From positions 51,375,101 through 51,439,100 of the forward strand of contig NC_085051.1 in NCBI RefSeq assembly GCF_963662255.1: a DNA stretch of 64,000 nt, written 5' to 3'. Position 1 is the stretch's first letter; every line of letters starts with the position of its first letter. The stretch comes from Cinclus cinclus (lineage: Eukaryota > Chordata > Aves > Passeriformes > Cinclidae). The notes under the pieces were generated by a model. It worked only from the letters and a program-made list of their open reading frames with translations, searched no databases and was not told the DNA's origin. This document shows, one piece after another, positions 52,001-62,931 of the stretch. A program made the position numbers and the translations under genes.

Positions 52001-52641
52001 TTAGCCATGCAATTTTGAGGTCTGCCTGGCAAAGTACAGGAATTGTTGAGAGAATGCTGGATTTCCTCAGGAAAGAGAGCCAATATCCTCAATAGCATTG
52101 TGTATTTATTATAAGACAGAAACAAGAATTGACTTTCTGCATCATCCCAGATTTTAGTGTGGCAGAAGGTCCCTCCTTTTCCCTTCTTTTTTTTTTTTTT
52201 TCCTTAAGAAGAAGAGTAAGCCATAAGCTATTTATGTTTTTATTCTTCATATCTGGAGTTGCTTTGCAGAAGATAATCTAGGTTTTTTTACATGTCCAGT
52301 AGGGGCATTTATTTTACTGAGAACAGTCTTGTTGCAGTTCCCCACAAGTCAGCACAGAATATAGGGATGCATTACCAGTACTTGGCAATAAGCCCTAAAT
52401 AAGTCTTTTGAAATTCTCCATAGTGCAAGAAAATCACAGGAAGCAAAAAACCACAGCACTGTTCTGAATCTCACCCTTCCTAGGCCAACTCACTGGATGT
52501 GAAGTTTGCTTTTTGGTCCTGTTTCCAACCCAGATAAACTGCCACGGTCAGTTTGGTAAGATATCTCTCAGGCACTCTTTAGTCCCTCTTGAGAAAGAAA
52601 GGAACAAAGCAACTGAGAACACTAAATGAGAGAAGCATGCA

Positions 52642-53400
52642 GTGCATTTAGCATTTAGAAATACATGCAGTGAAAAATTGCAGTGTCAATGCCCTTCCAG
52701 GAGCTGCTGTCATAAGGCAAGACCCTTCTCCCCCTCAAAAAGACACTCTGACACACAAAGAAAATCCACCCCTACCCACCCAGCATCTTCAGGGACGTAT
52801 CCCCAAAGCAGGACTGATCTTCCCTTCTTCATTCTCTTGTGTGGCTGCACAGGTCTCACAGCAGAGGTCCAGTGGCTCTCCTGAGCCTTCCAAGATTCAC
52901 CCCCGGGTGATGATGCTGAGTCAGTGGGTGATGGCACTGAGTCAATCGGCTGGGTCAGGCTGAAGAGAACAGGGCTACCATACAGGTCCTGAGGTGAAAA
53001 AATTGTGCCTAACCAGGTTTTCACAGCAGAGATGGTGTAGCCAAGCTGGTCCCTTGCTCTTCTCACCAGCAGGAACAGCTGACATCTAGTGTGGTGTTGT
53101 CCTTTGCTTGCATCCTGCTCCAGCGGAGCTAAGGCAGAGCTTGCTGCCATCCAGCCTGCACAGCACTGCAATTACAGCTTTTCCCTTCCTTTGTCCGCTT
53201 TATCTGTGTGCTCCTCTGTGTGTACCTCAGGAAAGCTGACTGAAATCAAAAGTTCGCTATTCCTTCCTCCAGCCAGTGCATCAGCTACTCAAATTAAAAG
53301 ACAGACCTGCTGTGAAATAGAAAGTGTTCCCCAACTTGCAGTGAGATCTCATAAAGAAACTGTACCAATCAGTTCAATACCTGTGGCTTCCTACTAAAGG
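52642..53400. other. GC-richer block with overlapping open frames on both strands
   Basis: Contains the longest ATG frame of the window, 153 codons on the minus strand (52,710-53,171), overlapped by plus-strand frames of 80, 97 and 102 codons. The minus-strand peptide has no domain, signal peptide or membrane segment I recognise, and contains a Ser/Pro/Thr-rich middle. Overlap on both strands and local GC richness favour chance. It may alternatively be an unrecognised old repeat. Confidence 0.35.
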
Positions 53401-56400
53401 AAAATTATATTTCAGAGCAGATAGCTAAGCACACAAGGATGTATAAATTAAGCAAGATACTCTTTATTCGCCTTTTGCCTTTATGTGACCACATTGTGTG
53501 CATGGAAATATAAAGGGATTCCTTCTCTTTTGAAAAGCAGTCAATGAAAATACCTGGGTTTTGGCACATGAATTCTTCCAGTAATAAACCAGAGTTAACT
53601 TTCTACTGAAAACTCTTATTTTCTATTTGAATCGAAAATTTTATTTGCACCAGTATATCTTCTTGGTAATTAGCAAACAAATGTGCCCAGTATATGAAAT
53701 CATAAGCCCACCGACATGAACAGCAAGACATATATTTTAGTAAAAGTTGTTTTAATTTTTCGAGTAAGTTTGAATTTTGTACCATTTGTTCTTCAAGAAC
53801 TCTACATGCCCCTAGAAGAATATCAATCCAGGTTGTAAGTTTAGTTCATAATCAGCAATCCTGAGTTCTTTCAAGAAAACCTTGAAACAGCAGGTGAAGA
53901 AATGTCTTTTCCATGGTGCAGGAACTGCATGTAGATTGGACTCATCCAGAAACTCATATACTAAATTCCTTGCCTTCCACTAGAAATTCCATGCCCTTGC
54001 CTTCTCTGAAAGAGAAGTAGAGCTGGTAAATTAAAAACTCAGACGTATGGCATGACCTGTCCTTATCAACAGAGAAGGCAAACCCCAACGCTACAGACAC
54101 TGGCCCTGCTGTGAAGTTTGTGGCTAAAACACACTTAGGTTCTGCATCAGCATGAGCTACTGCCCTCATGTTCTGGGACAGTAAGGCTTAGCGTTTCTGT
54201 AGACTTTTGAAATCTACATATGAACATTTCTCCTAAAATATCACTTCCCACTAGAGTGAGCAAACATATCCTTTGTGTATTTCTATTTATAAATCTTACA
54301 CATTTTTCCTTTTAATTATGCTTACTGGAACATGTTTCACTCTGATTTCTTATGGCATCTTTCATTAGAACAGAAGGATAATAGTAATGTCTTTGATGTG
54401 TTCCTATGCTGCAATAGCATAAGTGTTTATCTTTCCTGAACTTTTTCCAAGACTTTAATAAATCACACCTTTGCATTCACCAAGATCCATTTCCTTCAGA
54501 TTTTTCCTGTAGGTTTTTCAGATTATTTATTTTTCTGTGTTGAAGGTTAAGGTTTTCTTGTTTATATTTGATGTTTTCCTGTGGAGCTATCCATCACCGA
54601 ATTCCAAAGAACATGAGCCCAATCCTCGTGCTGTATAAATAAGCTAATTAATAACCATAAAACTTGAAGAATATAATTTACACTAGCTTAAAACCTATGG
54701 TGTCTTTGTGTCCTAAAAAAATAAATAACAGAAAGTAGCAGGTTTTTTTTACATACAGAGTATATTAAAAAAACCAACAACACCAAAATCCAATCCTAAA
54801 GGTCACAGCACACATTTAAAAACATATATAGCTTGATTTTTAATAGTTATCTTTTATTCTACCATCTTACACCACATATGTTTTTAGCCATTTTTATACC
54901 TTGTATATCTTAAGCCACATCTCTGACCTTCACACAGCAGACATGAGATGAAAAAGGATAAATATGGTCCTCTGGCATGTGGGGAGATCTGTACAACTGC
55001 ATCTCTGGTTGATGATCTTTTTCCCCATATTCTGCTCTGCACAGCTATACCCCTCATGAAATCTCAGGCACACACTGCTGCAAGTTGAGGAGAGTATGTG
55101 TCACAACATGGTCATGCCTATTCTGCTGCTTATACTAACAGATACTATGAACCTCCAGGCTGAATCAACTATTTTTATTCTAAACTCAGTAATGGATTGG
55201 GACTTTGATTGCTGTTCAGATTAAAACATCTGGAAAAATCTAAATAATATCATCAAAAACTCATAGATAAAAAAACTAAATCTGTAAAATAAAATTTGCA
55301 AAACAATGAAAGGCAGTTGTGTTGCCCATGCCATAGAAGTAAGAGAAAAATCTGGTGCGAATTGAAGGGGTGAATGATGAAAATTACTGTGTCTTAGTGT
55401 TCCAATGATACTCAGTGGATGGCAAGAGAATAGATGAAGTAAAGATGACATAAATTACAGTGCTGAGAAATGACAGCAATACACATCAATCCAGCTCCTG
55501 TCATCTGAAATCGACTACTTTTCAGTTGTCAGAAAGGCATAAATCAGGGACATAAAATCAGGTAGATTTCTGTCAAGGACAGAGGGGGATAGATCCCTTG
55601 CCACAACAGTGGGCACCCTGCTGTAGCTGTCCAATTCTCAGGCTGCCAGGCCTTAAATGTAAGTTAGAAAGAATAGCAACTTTTTATTTGATCATAGTTA
55701 CTTCAGGACATTCATCTGTCACTGACCAATGGGGCATAATGTCCCTCTCTGGTCTCCCTGAACAATTGACATTGTCTCTTTGCCTGTTTTCTCAAACAGC
55801 ATCTGTTATTAAGGATGAAGTTGAGTTGATATCTCAGCAGCCTGCCTGACTCTGAGCCCACTGAGGACATTTCCACTTGTGACTTGGTGGCAGGTGTTTC
55901 CAAAGCTTTCCTGATAATCAGGCTTCTTGCCAGAAGAAATGTTCACATTTGCTCATAGCTGTGATGGGCAAGCTCTGTGTGGCTGCTTTTTCTTGTTTCA
56001 AATCATGTTCCATGAAGGGACTGACTGGATGGTGTTGGCCCCTTTAGGAAGCAGAGGATTCCCATTTGTCAGGGAACAGGTTTGCCACTGGAAGTGTAGT
56101 TTCTGTAGCACAAAAGGGAGAGACGTTCTCAAAGCAGTGAGCCCTCAGCTCAAGCATAGATTGAGAAACTCTTTAGAGAAACAGAGAGTAGAAATCAGGA
56201 ACTCTCAGATGGTAGTAACAAATACATCAGGACCAGAAGGGATTGCTTTGTGTTTGTTGCAACTCAGAAATATTCATTTTGTTGGAAACCAGCCATAGGA
56301 GCAGTCATGTACTTGCAAGGGTAGACTGGGCAGGAGTCATCTTGGCTACACCAGAAGAACATTAGCACAGCCATGTAAGGCAATGGTTCACTCTGCTCCC

Positions 56401-59383
56401 TGCTCTCTCCTACATTACACATGCAAAGTTGCAGCAAAATTGAAAGGCTATCAAAGGCACTCTGAAAACCTAAGGATTTATCAATCACATTATCCTCATC
56501 CATTTTTCTATTGAATTCTAGAAGGAACTGTAAAAGATTTGCAATAAAGAGCCTCACTTTACAAAAAAAAAACCCCACACTGATTTCTTCATAAAAAGAA
56601 CCAGGGTTGACTCTTGCAAATTAAATCCAATGTATCACATATCCATTAATTCCACTCTTTATTATAGTTTATACTAATTTTCTTTTCATATCTCTTCTTT
56701 AATAACAGACCTAATGCCACCCCTGAGTCCTCAGACACAGGTGCAATTTAAGTAAAAGGGCATATGCCATGATTAGTAATTCAGATATTTCATCCTTGAC
56801 TTCCTTTGGATCCCATGAGTGAATATACCCTGGGGATGTGTGACTGTTCATTTTTTCAGTCAGTTCCAGCATCCCTTCAGAATCACTTCACTTGACGAGT
56901 CCTCCATAAAGAATGATTTTTCAGTAGTACTATCCCTCATTTCTTCTGCCATGAACAGTGATGCAGAAAAAGTTTCTACCACCTCTGAAATTGTTCTGTG
57001 TTCTCTGAACATGTTTTTTAATATCCTGATCATGAGTGACCTTACAAATTTTCTGGCAAACCCTTCATTTCTCATGAGTATTAGTAAGTATTTATCAGTA
57101 TTATTTTTTTATTACTTTTGCTAGTTGTTTCTTCAATGTCCTTGCTGTTTCTTCTTTGTTTTTAGACATACAAGTGTGTAAATATCTACATTATTTCCTA
57201 CCCAGTCCTTTCAAGGTTCCTCTATTTTAAAGCAACTGGTTTAGTCCATGTTTCATTAAAATCTTGTTTATTTGAGTTTTGAAACATTTCAGTCTTTGAG
57301 ACATCACTCCAGGATGAAGCCCAGGCAAAGTCTTCTTGGAGAACTGGCCAATGTAAAGTGTCTTCATAATGCTGTTCTTCTACATCCTGCTAAAGGGTTT
57401 AATTTGATTTCCACTTCTCCCAAGCAGGAGTCCTCAGGAGTCTACCATCTACACAGATCAGAAGGGAAAAAAAATGTTTCTAAGGCGCATCAAGAATGCG
57501 TCTATTTTCAGCAGTTCCCAGTAAATAAAGAATGCTTCCAGAATGACTCTGACAAAACAATTTACGTTTCATTAATCATCAGATTTTGTTTTCAAATTTG
57601 AAAGTAAATATTTATTTGATGCCCTTAAGTACCTGTTCTTTTTCAGATATAGTACAATTTTGTCATTGATTCTTACACCCACCAGCCTGAATCTCGAGAG
57701 AAGGCATCTGTTACTGAGCTGCTTTTGTGTAAGGCTGGACTTTCATCTAAAGAAACCACACAGGAAATCAAACTCTACTGTCCAGCTTGTTCTTGATATC
57801 CACGCAAAATGTAACAGTTTAAGGTCTCACTGCTTTGAAAGAATACACAAATCTTTAAGAGTGATAGCCTACTGCATGAAGGAAGCAAACACTGAAGGAT
57901 GAATTCCATGACTAACAGGAGACAAGTTCCAGACTGCATTCACTTCCAACACAGCAGCTCTAATCTGGATTCCAAGGGGTAAACCCTTCACAAGAAAAAA
58001 CTGGAAACCCCATGGTTCATCCCTGTCCTGCAGCAATCACTCAGGATGGCTGTCCCAGGAAATTGTTAAGATGTGGAAGCTTGTGAATGTGTGACCTCAA
58101 ATGAGATGACATTTTAGAAGCAGTTTTAGGAGACAAAATTAACTACGAGTCCCAGAAAATTTTCCAAATGTAGCATTCATTTAAAATTATTTAGTTTCCC
58201 TTCAGTCATTCATTTATACATAAACAAGCCATCCTCACTCACCCTGTACATGTAGACATAAACAAATTAATTAACTGTTTTCTATAACAGCCTTAAAAAA
58301 AGAAAGAATGAGAGAAATTTTATGCTTCTAAATACTTGGAAACAGCTTGATAATTGCCAGAGTAACAAGAAAGAAGCAAGTCTTAAAATGGAAACAGACA
58401 TAATATTTCCTTGAATTGCAGGATATGCATTAGAAGCCAATCATTCTTCACTTGACAAGGCTAACAGGAGAAAGTGTTATATCTTTACGATAAATCATAC
58501 AGCTGGTATTGAGGCCAAACAGTAACAATTTCAAATCAGTGGTTTCACCCCATTTGTGGTATGTGTTTTATTTGTCTTCTAAAAGGTTATTCAATACTCT
58601 TTGTAATTTCCAGACAAATTTAATTAACAACAAGTTCAAAACAATCTGATTTGGTGCCAGCTTATCCTCTGTACAGGTAACTGTTCTGTCCTCAGTGAAA
58701 CACTTATAGATAGCAGCTGCTCTCAGTCTGGGTTGACTTCAGAAAACTCTTCTGACCACACTGGTTATTCCCCAGGTGTCACCATTTCCTTCCCTCTGAA
58801 TCACACATCAATCACTTCTCTGGGTCACCATATGCAAGTAAGTGATTGTGTTGTGGGAATGTTTCGGATTAAGATTTTGCAGTGCCCATTCATGGATTAG
58901 TTTTCTCAGCAGTTCTATGTTGCTCACAACAGCAATCAGTAACAGAGCCACTATTACTCTGTGGTCTGGTCTTCTCCTCAGTCATTTCCCATGGATGAGC
59001 TCCTGACTTTTAAAATCCAAGTACTCAAATGAACAAACTTACATGCCATTTAATTTAACTCCATTTTATTTCACCTCCTATTAATCTCCTTGCTTCATCC
59101 TCTCTTATTTTCTTTTAAGGAGATCTGATCTTGGCCAATTGCAGTATGAGGGGTTTCCTCATCACATTTCTAATTTTTGTGCCAAGATCGTTACTAAAAA
59201 TATTAAAGGTTAACCTGGAAAAATATTCAAGAAGAACTCCAGTAATCTCCCTCTGTCCAGCCAGGTACTTTCCCTTTCTACTTTTCTTATTGCCATCCCT
59301 CCTCTAACTGACTTCTCACCAAAGTTACAGTTCCCGCACTTTAATTTCCAACTTTTGGACTTAACTAAATCCCCATGTGGCAC
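53401..59383. other. AT-rich non-coding stretch
   Basis: No gene or recognisable repeat. Frames of about 100-123 codons occur at 55,927-56,298 (+), 56,264-56,578 (-), 56,819-57,124 (+) and 57,272-57,601 (+); none carries a known motif and they are not linked by convincing splice sites. Confidence 0.5.
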
Positions 59384-59451
59384 TGTCCTGATTTCAGACA
59401 GGGACAGGCTTGATTTTTTGCAACTGCCATGAGGGTTGAGGCCTGATGTTC

Positions 59452-59459
59452 TTTATATA
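59452..59459 (+). promoter_or_regulatory. TATA-like box of the LTR
   Basis: 'tttatata' lies about 68 bases from the LTR start and upstream of the AGTAAA signal, the position expected of the U3 promoter. Activity is unknown. Confidence 0.4.
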
Positions 59460-59640
59460 CCACCTCACATCACTGTCAGGGGCAGCAGGGAAAGGGACTC
59501 TCTCTCCCTTCTGAGGAAAAGGGCCCTCCCAGTGTCATGGAAGAGCTGGTTGGAATTGCTGGGGGCTTTCTCTGTCTTATACCTTTTGTAAATACTATTG
59601 TTACTGTTGCTGCTTCTTTTCTTATCTCATTGCTTTTTCC

Positions 59641-59646
59641 AGTAAA
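59641..59646 (+). terminator. LTR polyadenylation signal (AGTAAA variant)
   Basis: AGTAAA just upstream of the 'ctcaaccca' block, where related LTRs have their poly-A signal. AGTAAA is a recognised weaker variant of AATAAA. Confidence 0.45.
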
Positions 59647-59766
59647 TTGTTCTTATCTCAACCCACGGTCTCTGCCTTTTGTGCTTTCAATTGGAGTGGG
59701 AGGGGAGCAGCAGTATGGTTTTAGTAGGACTACTAAATTGGAGAATAGCATTCTTAACCCATGACA

Positions 59767-60481
59767 TACTGCTTGGTTGACATCCAGATATGTCATTTCA
59801 TTCCCCTTTCTGTTGTCTAGAAAACCAATTACCATATTAAAGAAAGTTGTTTCCCCCCTCAACAGCTATGTTTGGTAAACACCATAAATGGGTAAAATCC
59901 ATTTAAAGTGATACACAAATTAGAAAATTCCTTCGGAACAAATTCCATTAAAAGGGGGAGAAGCTTTTAATTCTTGAAAAGCAAGTCAAACTGGTGAGTA
60001 AAAGTATTCATGTAGACTACTATTCATGGAGAAACCCAAATGCAAGTCTTCACTGTTTTGTCTCTTACATGCATGTGTATGCAACACTTTGCTTTGACAT
60101 TGTTTTTGAACCAATTTGAACCAAAATTCCAAGGAGAGCCAAACTTGTTAACTGCAAATAAACAGAGAGAGGAGAGATCCAGGAGAGTTACACAGAGAAA
60201 TCACCTGTTGCTAAGAGCTGCTCTTGTCAAGGGAATAGAGATTTGTAAAGCACATCCCTCCCTGAAACATGAACGGATGTTTATTCCCAAATCTCCTGAA
60301 GAATAGAAATAAATTACATCTGATCTAGAGGGATACATTATATACTTGTTCACTGACATACATTTTGAAAAGAATTACTATAGTTGTTTAAATAAAAACA
60401 GGCAAGTATGTACAGAGCTTGTACATACTCTTGTTTTGAATACTTAAGTTCTACAACAGTATGAAGTATTACTCTCATCCT
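59767..60481. other. Non-coding stretch
   Basis: Unique-looking AT-rich DNA between the LTR and the TAA microsatellite. No gene, splice-site cluster or repeat recognised. Confidence 0.5.
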
Positions 60482-60510
60482 TAATAATAATAATAGTAAT
60501 AATAGTAGTA

Positions 60511-60564
<54 letters not shown>
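60482..60564 (+). repeat. (TAA)n trinucleotide microsatellite
   Basis: About 27 units; the 5' third is interrupted by TAG units while the 3' part is pure, suggesting that growth is at the 3' end. Read on the minus strand it gives an artificial poly-leucine frame. Confidence 0.98.
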
Positions 60565-61077
60565 TCATCAGCCCTTCTATAAAAAGTAAAAAATTAAAGA
60601 TAAAATTAATCTTTGTCTTGTAGCAAGCTGCAACATTAAGTAAGGTATATGGAAATGCCTCAAAGACTCAGTAAAACCCTTAAAGGCATATATCTTGTGT
60701 GATTTGTACTTGAGAAACAAGTATTTCTTTAAAGAAAGTTGTCTCTGGGTGATATTAAGCTTGAAAATAAGATAATATTTCCTTTGTACACCAGCTGATG
60801 TAGTTGCTCATGGTAGGGAGAGCAAGAGCTGCCTATTTCATCTCTGCTGAATGCACAACAGTCTTTATCCATCATTTGAAATCAGATCTCAGGCATATCT
60901 ATACATGTTTCCAATGCATATCCACTTATAGATCTCAGCAGCTTCTACTCCAGAGAAAGTATTCTTCTTTCTGCTGCAATTTGAATACAGTTCTGATCCT
61001 ACATCTATAAGACACTGTTGGTTTCCTTAGGTATTTTATTTGCAGCATTAGAAATTAAATGACCCTCCTTGGAATTA

Positions 61078-61098
61078 AAAATAAATAAATAAATAAAT
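61078..61098 (+). repeat. (AAAT)n short microsatellite
   Basis: About five AAAT/ATAA units. Simple repeat. Confidence 0.9.
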
Positions 61099-61343
61099 CC
61101 CCATTTCGTTCATCCAACCCCTCTTCATAAAAAACCCATAACATTGTTTTCAAACAAATGCTAAATTCTGAGATCCAGCCTCTGTCCCTTTGGATGAGCT
61201 GCACCTTTCATTGTGCAGAGGTCAATGCAGTGCAGTGAAATGACAATGGCCGACTTTCTTCGGTGATTTTTTTAGAGTATCATCATCCCACAGCAGCCAA
61301 GCAGCAAGGCTGCTCAGAGCAGCATTCTGTACTGGGTAACACA

Positions 61344-61357
61344 TTGTCATGGCAACC
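61344..61357 (+). promoter_or_regulatory. Imperfect RFX X-box-like site
   Basis: 'ttgtcatggcaacc' matches the X-box pattern with an intact right half-site (GGCAAC) and one mismatch in the left. It sits at the edge of a CpG-bearing patch. Function is inference only. Confidence 0.35.
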
Positions 61358-62628
61358 AAACAAATGGGTCATCCCACTCCTGCTCATTCCCATTGTTCCA
61401 CAGTGCGAGAGAGAGATCACAGCACGAGCGGGAAAGTGTCTCTGAGCTCCTGCGAGACTGAGCCAAGCTTCCTTCCCAATGTGCCCTTGGGAACAGAACC
61501 TCCTGGGGAAGCACTGGGCCTGTGTGCCTGCTCAGGGACATGCACATGCACAGCTCCATGTCCTCACTGGGTAGGCAAGGGCTCAGGAGCAAAAGCAACT
61601 CCCAGGAAACAGTACTGATCTCCTCTTCTCCTATGTATTGCTAGATAATAGCAAGAAATACACTACTCAAACAATGGCAATAAGGTGGGAATGGCCAAGC
61701 CAAGTCTCATGATGGAATACCTGGGCAATGTAGTGATTCAGTGGGACAAGTGGATGAGGGAGTTCCATGAGGACTGTGAGGTGGTGTTTGTTGAACACTG
61801 TTTTCTTCCAGCTATGCCTGTCCTGTACTTTCCTCACTGCTCCAGTCTTGTCCTTGTACTCCTTCCTCACAGTTCTTCTCATTCCCATTATTTTCTGTGT
61901 TCTATAATAACTCTTTGCCAAAACTTCATCTTCTTCTTCTTCTCCTGTGGTCCTATGGGCTCACACCCACCCTGCCACTTTCCACAGCTTCTGATAGGAC
62001 TGTTCCTGAATCCCCACATTTCACATTGCAAGATACATTCTCTCATAGGGCTTTGCTTTTAGACAGATGAGAACTTAATCAAGTTTATAGTTATTCCAGC
62101 TGGAATTGCGTATGCCAGACATCTGGATGAAGAAATTATTTTCTTGAAGTTTACATACTTACTGTCAGCCAAAATTCATGAAATGTTTCCAAGATTCGGG
62201 ATAGGGTTGACATGGGCCAAAATTACAGTAATTATTAAAAAATTTAAACAAATCTCCCACACTTTGCCGTATCCCCATAGTACAGAGCAGAATATGCAGT
62301 TTATCAGGACATGCTGAAGTTTTCTTCAGAGCATGATTCCTTTTTACCTATGAATATCTGTTCTTTTCCAAATCAGATATAAGCTATGAAAAAACTGTCA
62401 TTTGCACATCTCAACAGAAAATTCTTAATTTTTGCAAGATAAGACCTCAACAGGTATTGCTTATTCTGTGCATGTTGCAAGCCAGAGACTGAAGTGCAGT
62501 GTTCCCCAAGGAGACGATGAGACTGAGATAGTCTGAAAAAGGTAAGCAGACTCGAGAAATGGGAGCTGTATCAAGAGGAAACCCAAGACCTGTAAATGAG
62601 AAGATGAGTTTAAGATGATGAGCAGAAT

Positions 62629-62931
62629 CACTGAATCATAAAATTGTATAGGGTTGGGAGAGACCTTAAGGGTCATCCAGCTCCAACACCCCTGCCCTGG
62701 GCAGGGACAACTTCCACTAGACCAAGCTGCTCAAAACCCCATCCAACTGGCCTTGAATACTCCTAGGAATGCAGCATCCACCTCTCTGGGCAACCTGTGC
62801 CAGTACCTTATTACCCTCACAGTCAAGAATTCTTCCTTATATTTAATCTGAGCCCACTCTCTTTCAGTTTAAGACATTACCCCCACTCCCACACACCCTA
62901 ATAATGAGTCCCTTCTCATCTTTCCTATAGA
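62629..62931 (-). mobile_element. CR1 LINE, 5'-truncated 3' end
   Basis: About 300 bp of CR1 in antisense orientation. Plus-strand reading starts at the element's tail ('cactgaatcataaaattg') and runs through 'agggttgggagagacc', 'catccagctccaacacccc', 'tgggcagggacaacttccac', 'gggcaacctgtgccagtacc' and 'accctcacagtcaagaattc'. These are reverse complements of the same blocks seen in the copy at 1470-1985, so both belong to similar subfamilies. Frames are broken. Confidence 0.94.

Larger units (their letters stand above)
48215..52641. other. AT-rich non-coding stretch with A-rich tracts
   Basis: No gene supported. Contains low-complexity A-rich blocks at 48,455-48,541 and 49,009-49,064. The AT-rich interval 50,240-50,720 has the appearance of unique, possibly conserved non-coding DNA, but this needs alignment to judge. 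Confidence 0.5.
59384..59766 (+). mobile_element. Short solo LTR of an avian endogenous retrovirus
   Basis: About 383 bp with perfect inverted terminal tetranucleotides, TGTC at 59,384 and GACA ending at 59,766. It starts TGTCCTGATTTCAG and carries a TATA-like 'tttatata' at about 59,452-59,459. Near the end are AGTAAA at 59,641 and 'ttcttatctcaacccacgg' (from 59,650), the R/U5 layout typical of bird ERV LTRs, and it closes with 'ttaacccatgaca'. Flanks lack a clear target duplication, so the site may have decayed or recombined. No internal retroviral sequence adjoins it. A frame covering this LTR (59,537-59,764) is spurious. Confidence 0.85.
60565..62627. other. Non-coding stretch with a CpG-bearing patch
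   Basis: No gene supported. Around 61,240-61,620 the base composition is GC-richer, with several CpGs at 61,404-61,452. An X-box-like half-site pair 'ttgtcatggcaacc' is at 61,344-61,357. A frame of 125 codons at 61,685-62,062 has no known motif. A 14-base palindrome 'attccagctggaat' with an E-box core lies at 62,093-62,106. Confidence 0.45.

Noticed and set aside
60350..60568. Poly-leucine open frame on the minus strand
   Set aside because: Direct translation of the TAA microsatellite.
61685..62062. 125-codon frame as a gene
   Set aside because: No recognisable domain, and a minus-strand frame overlaps it.
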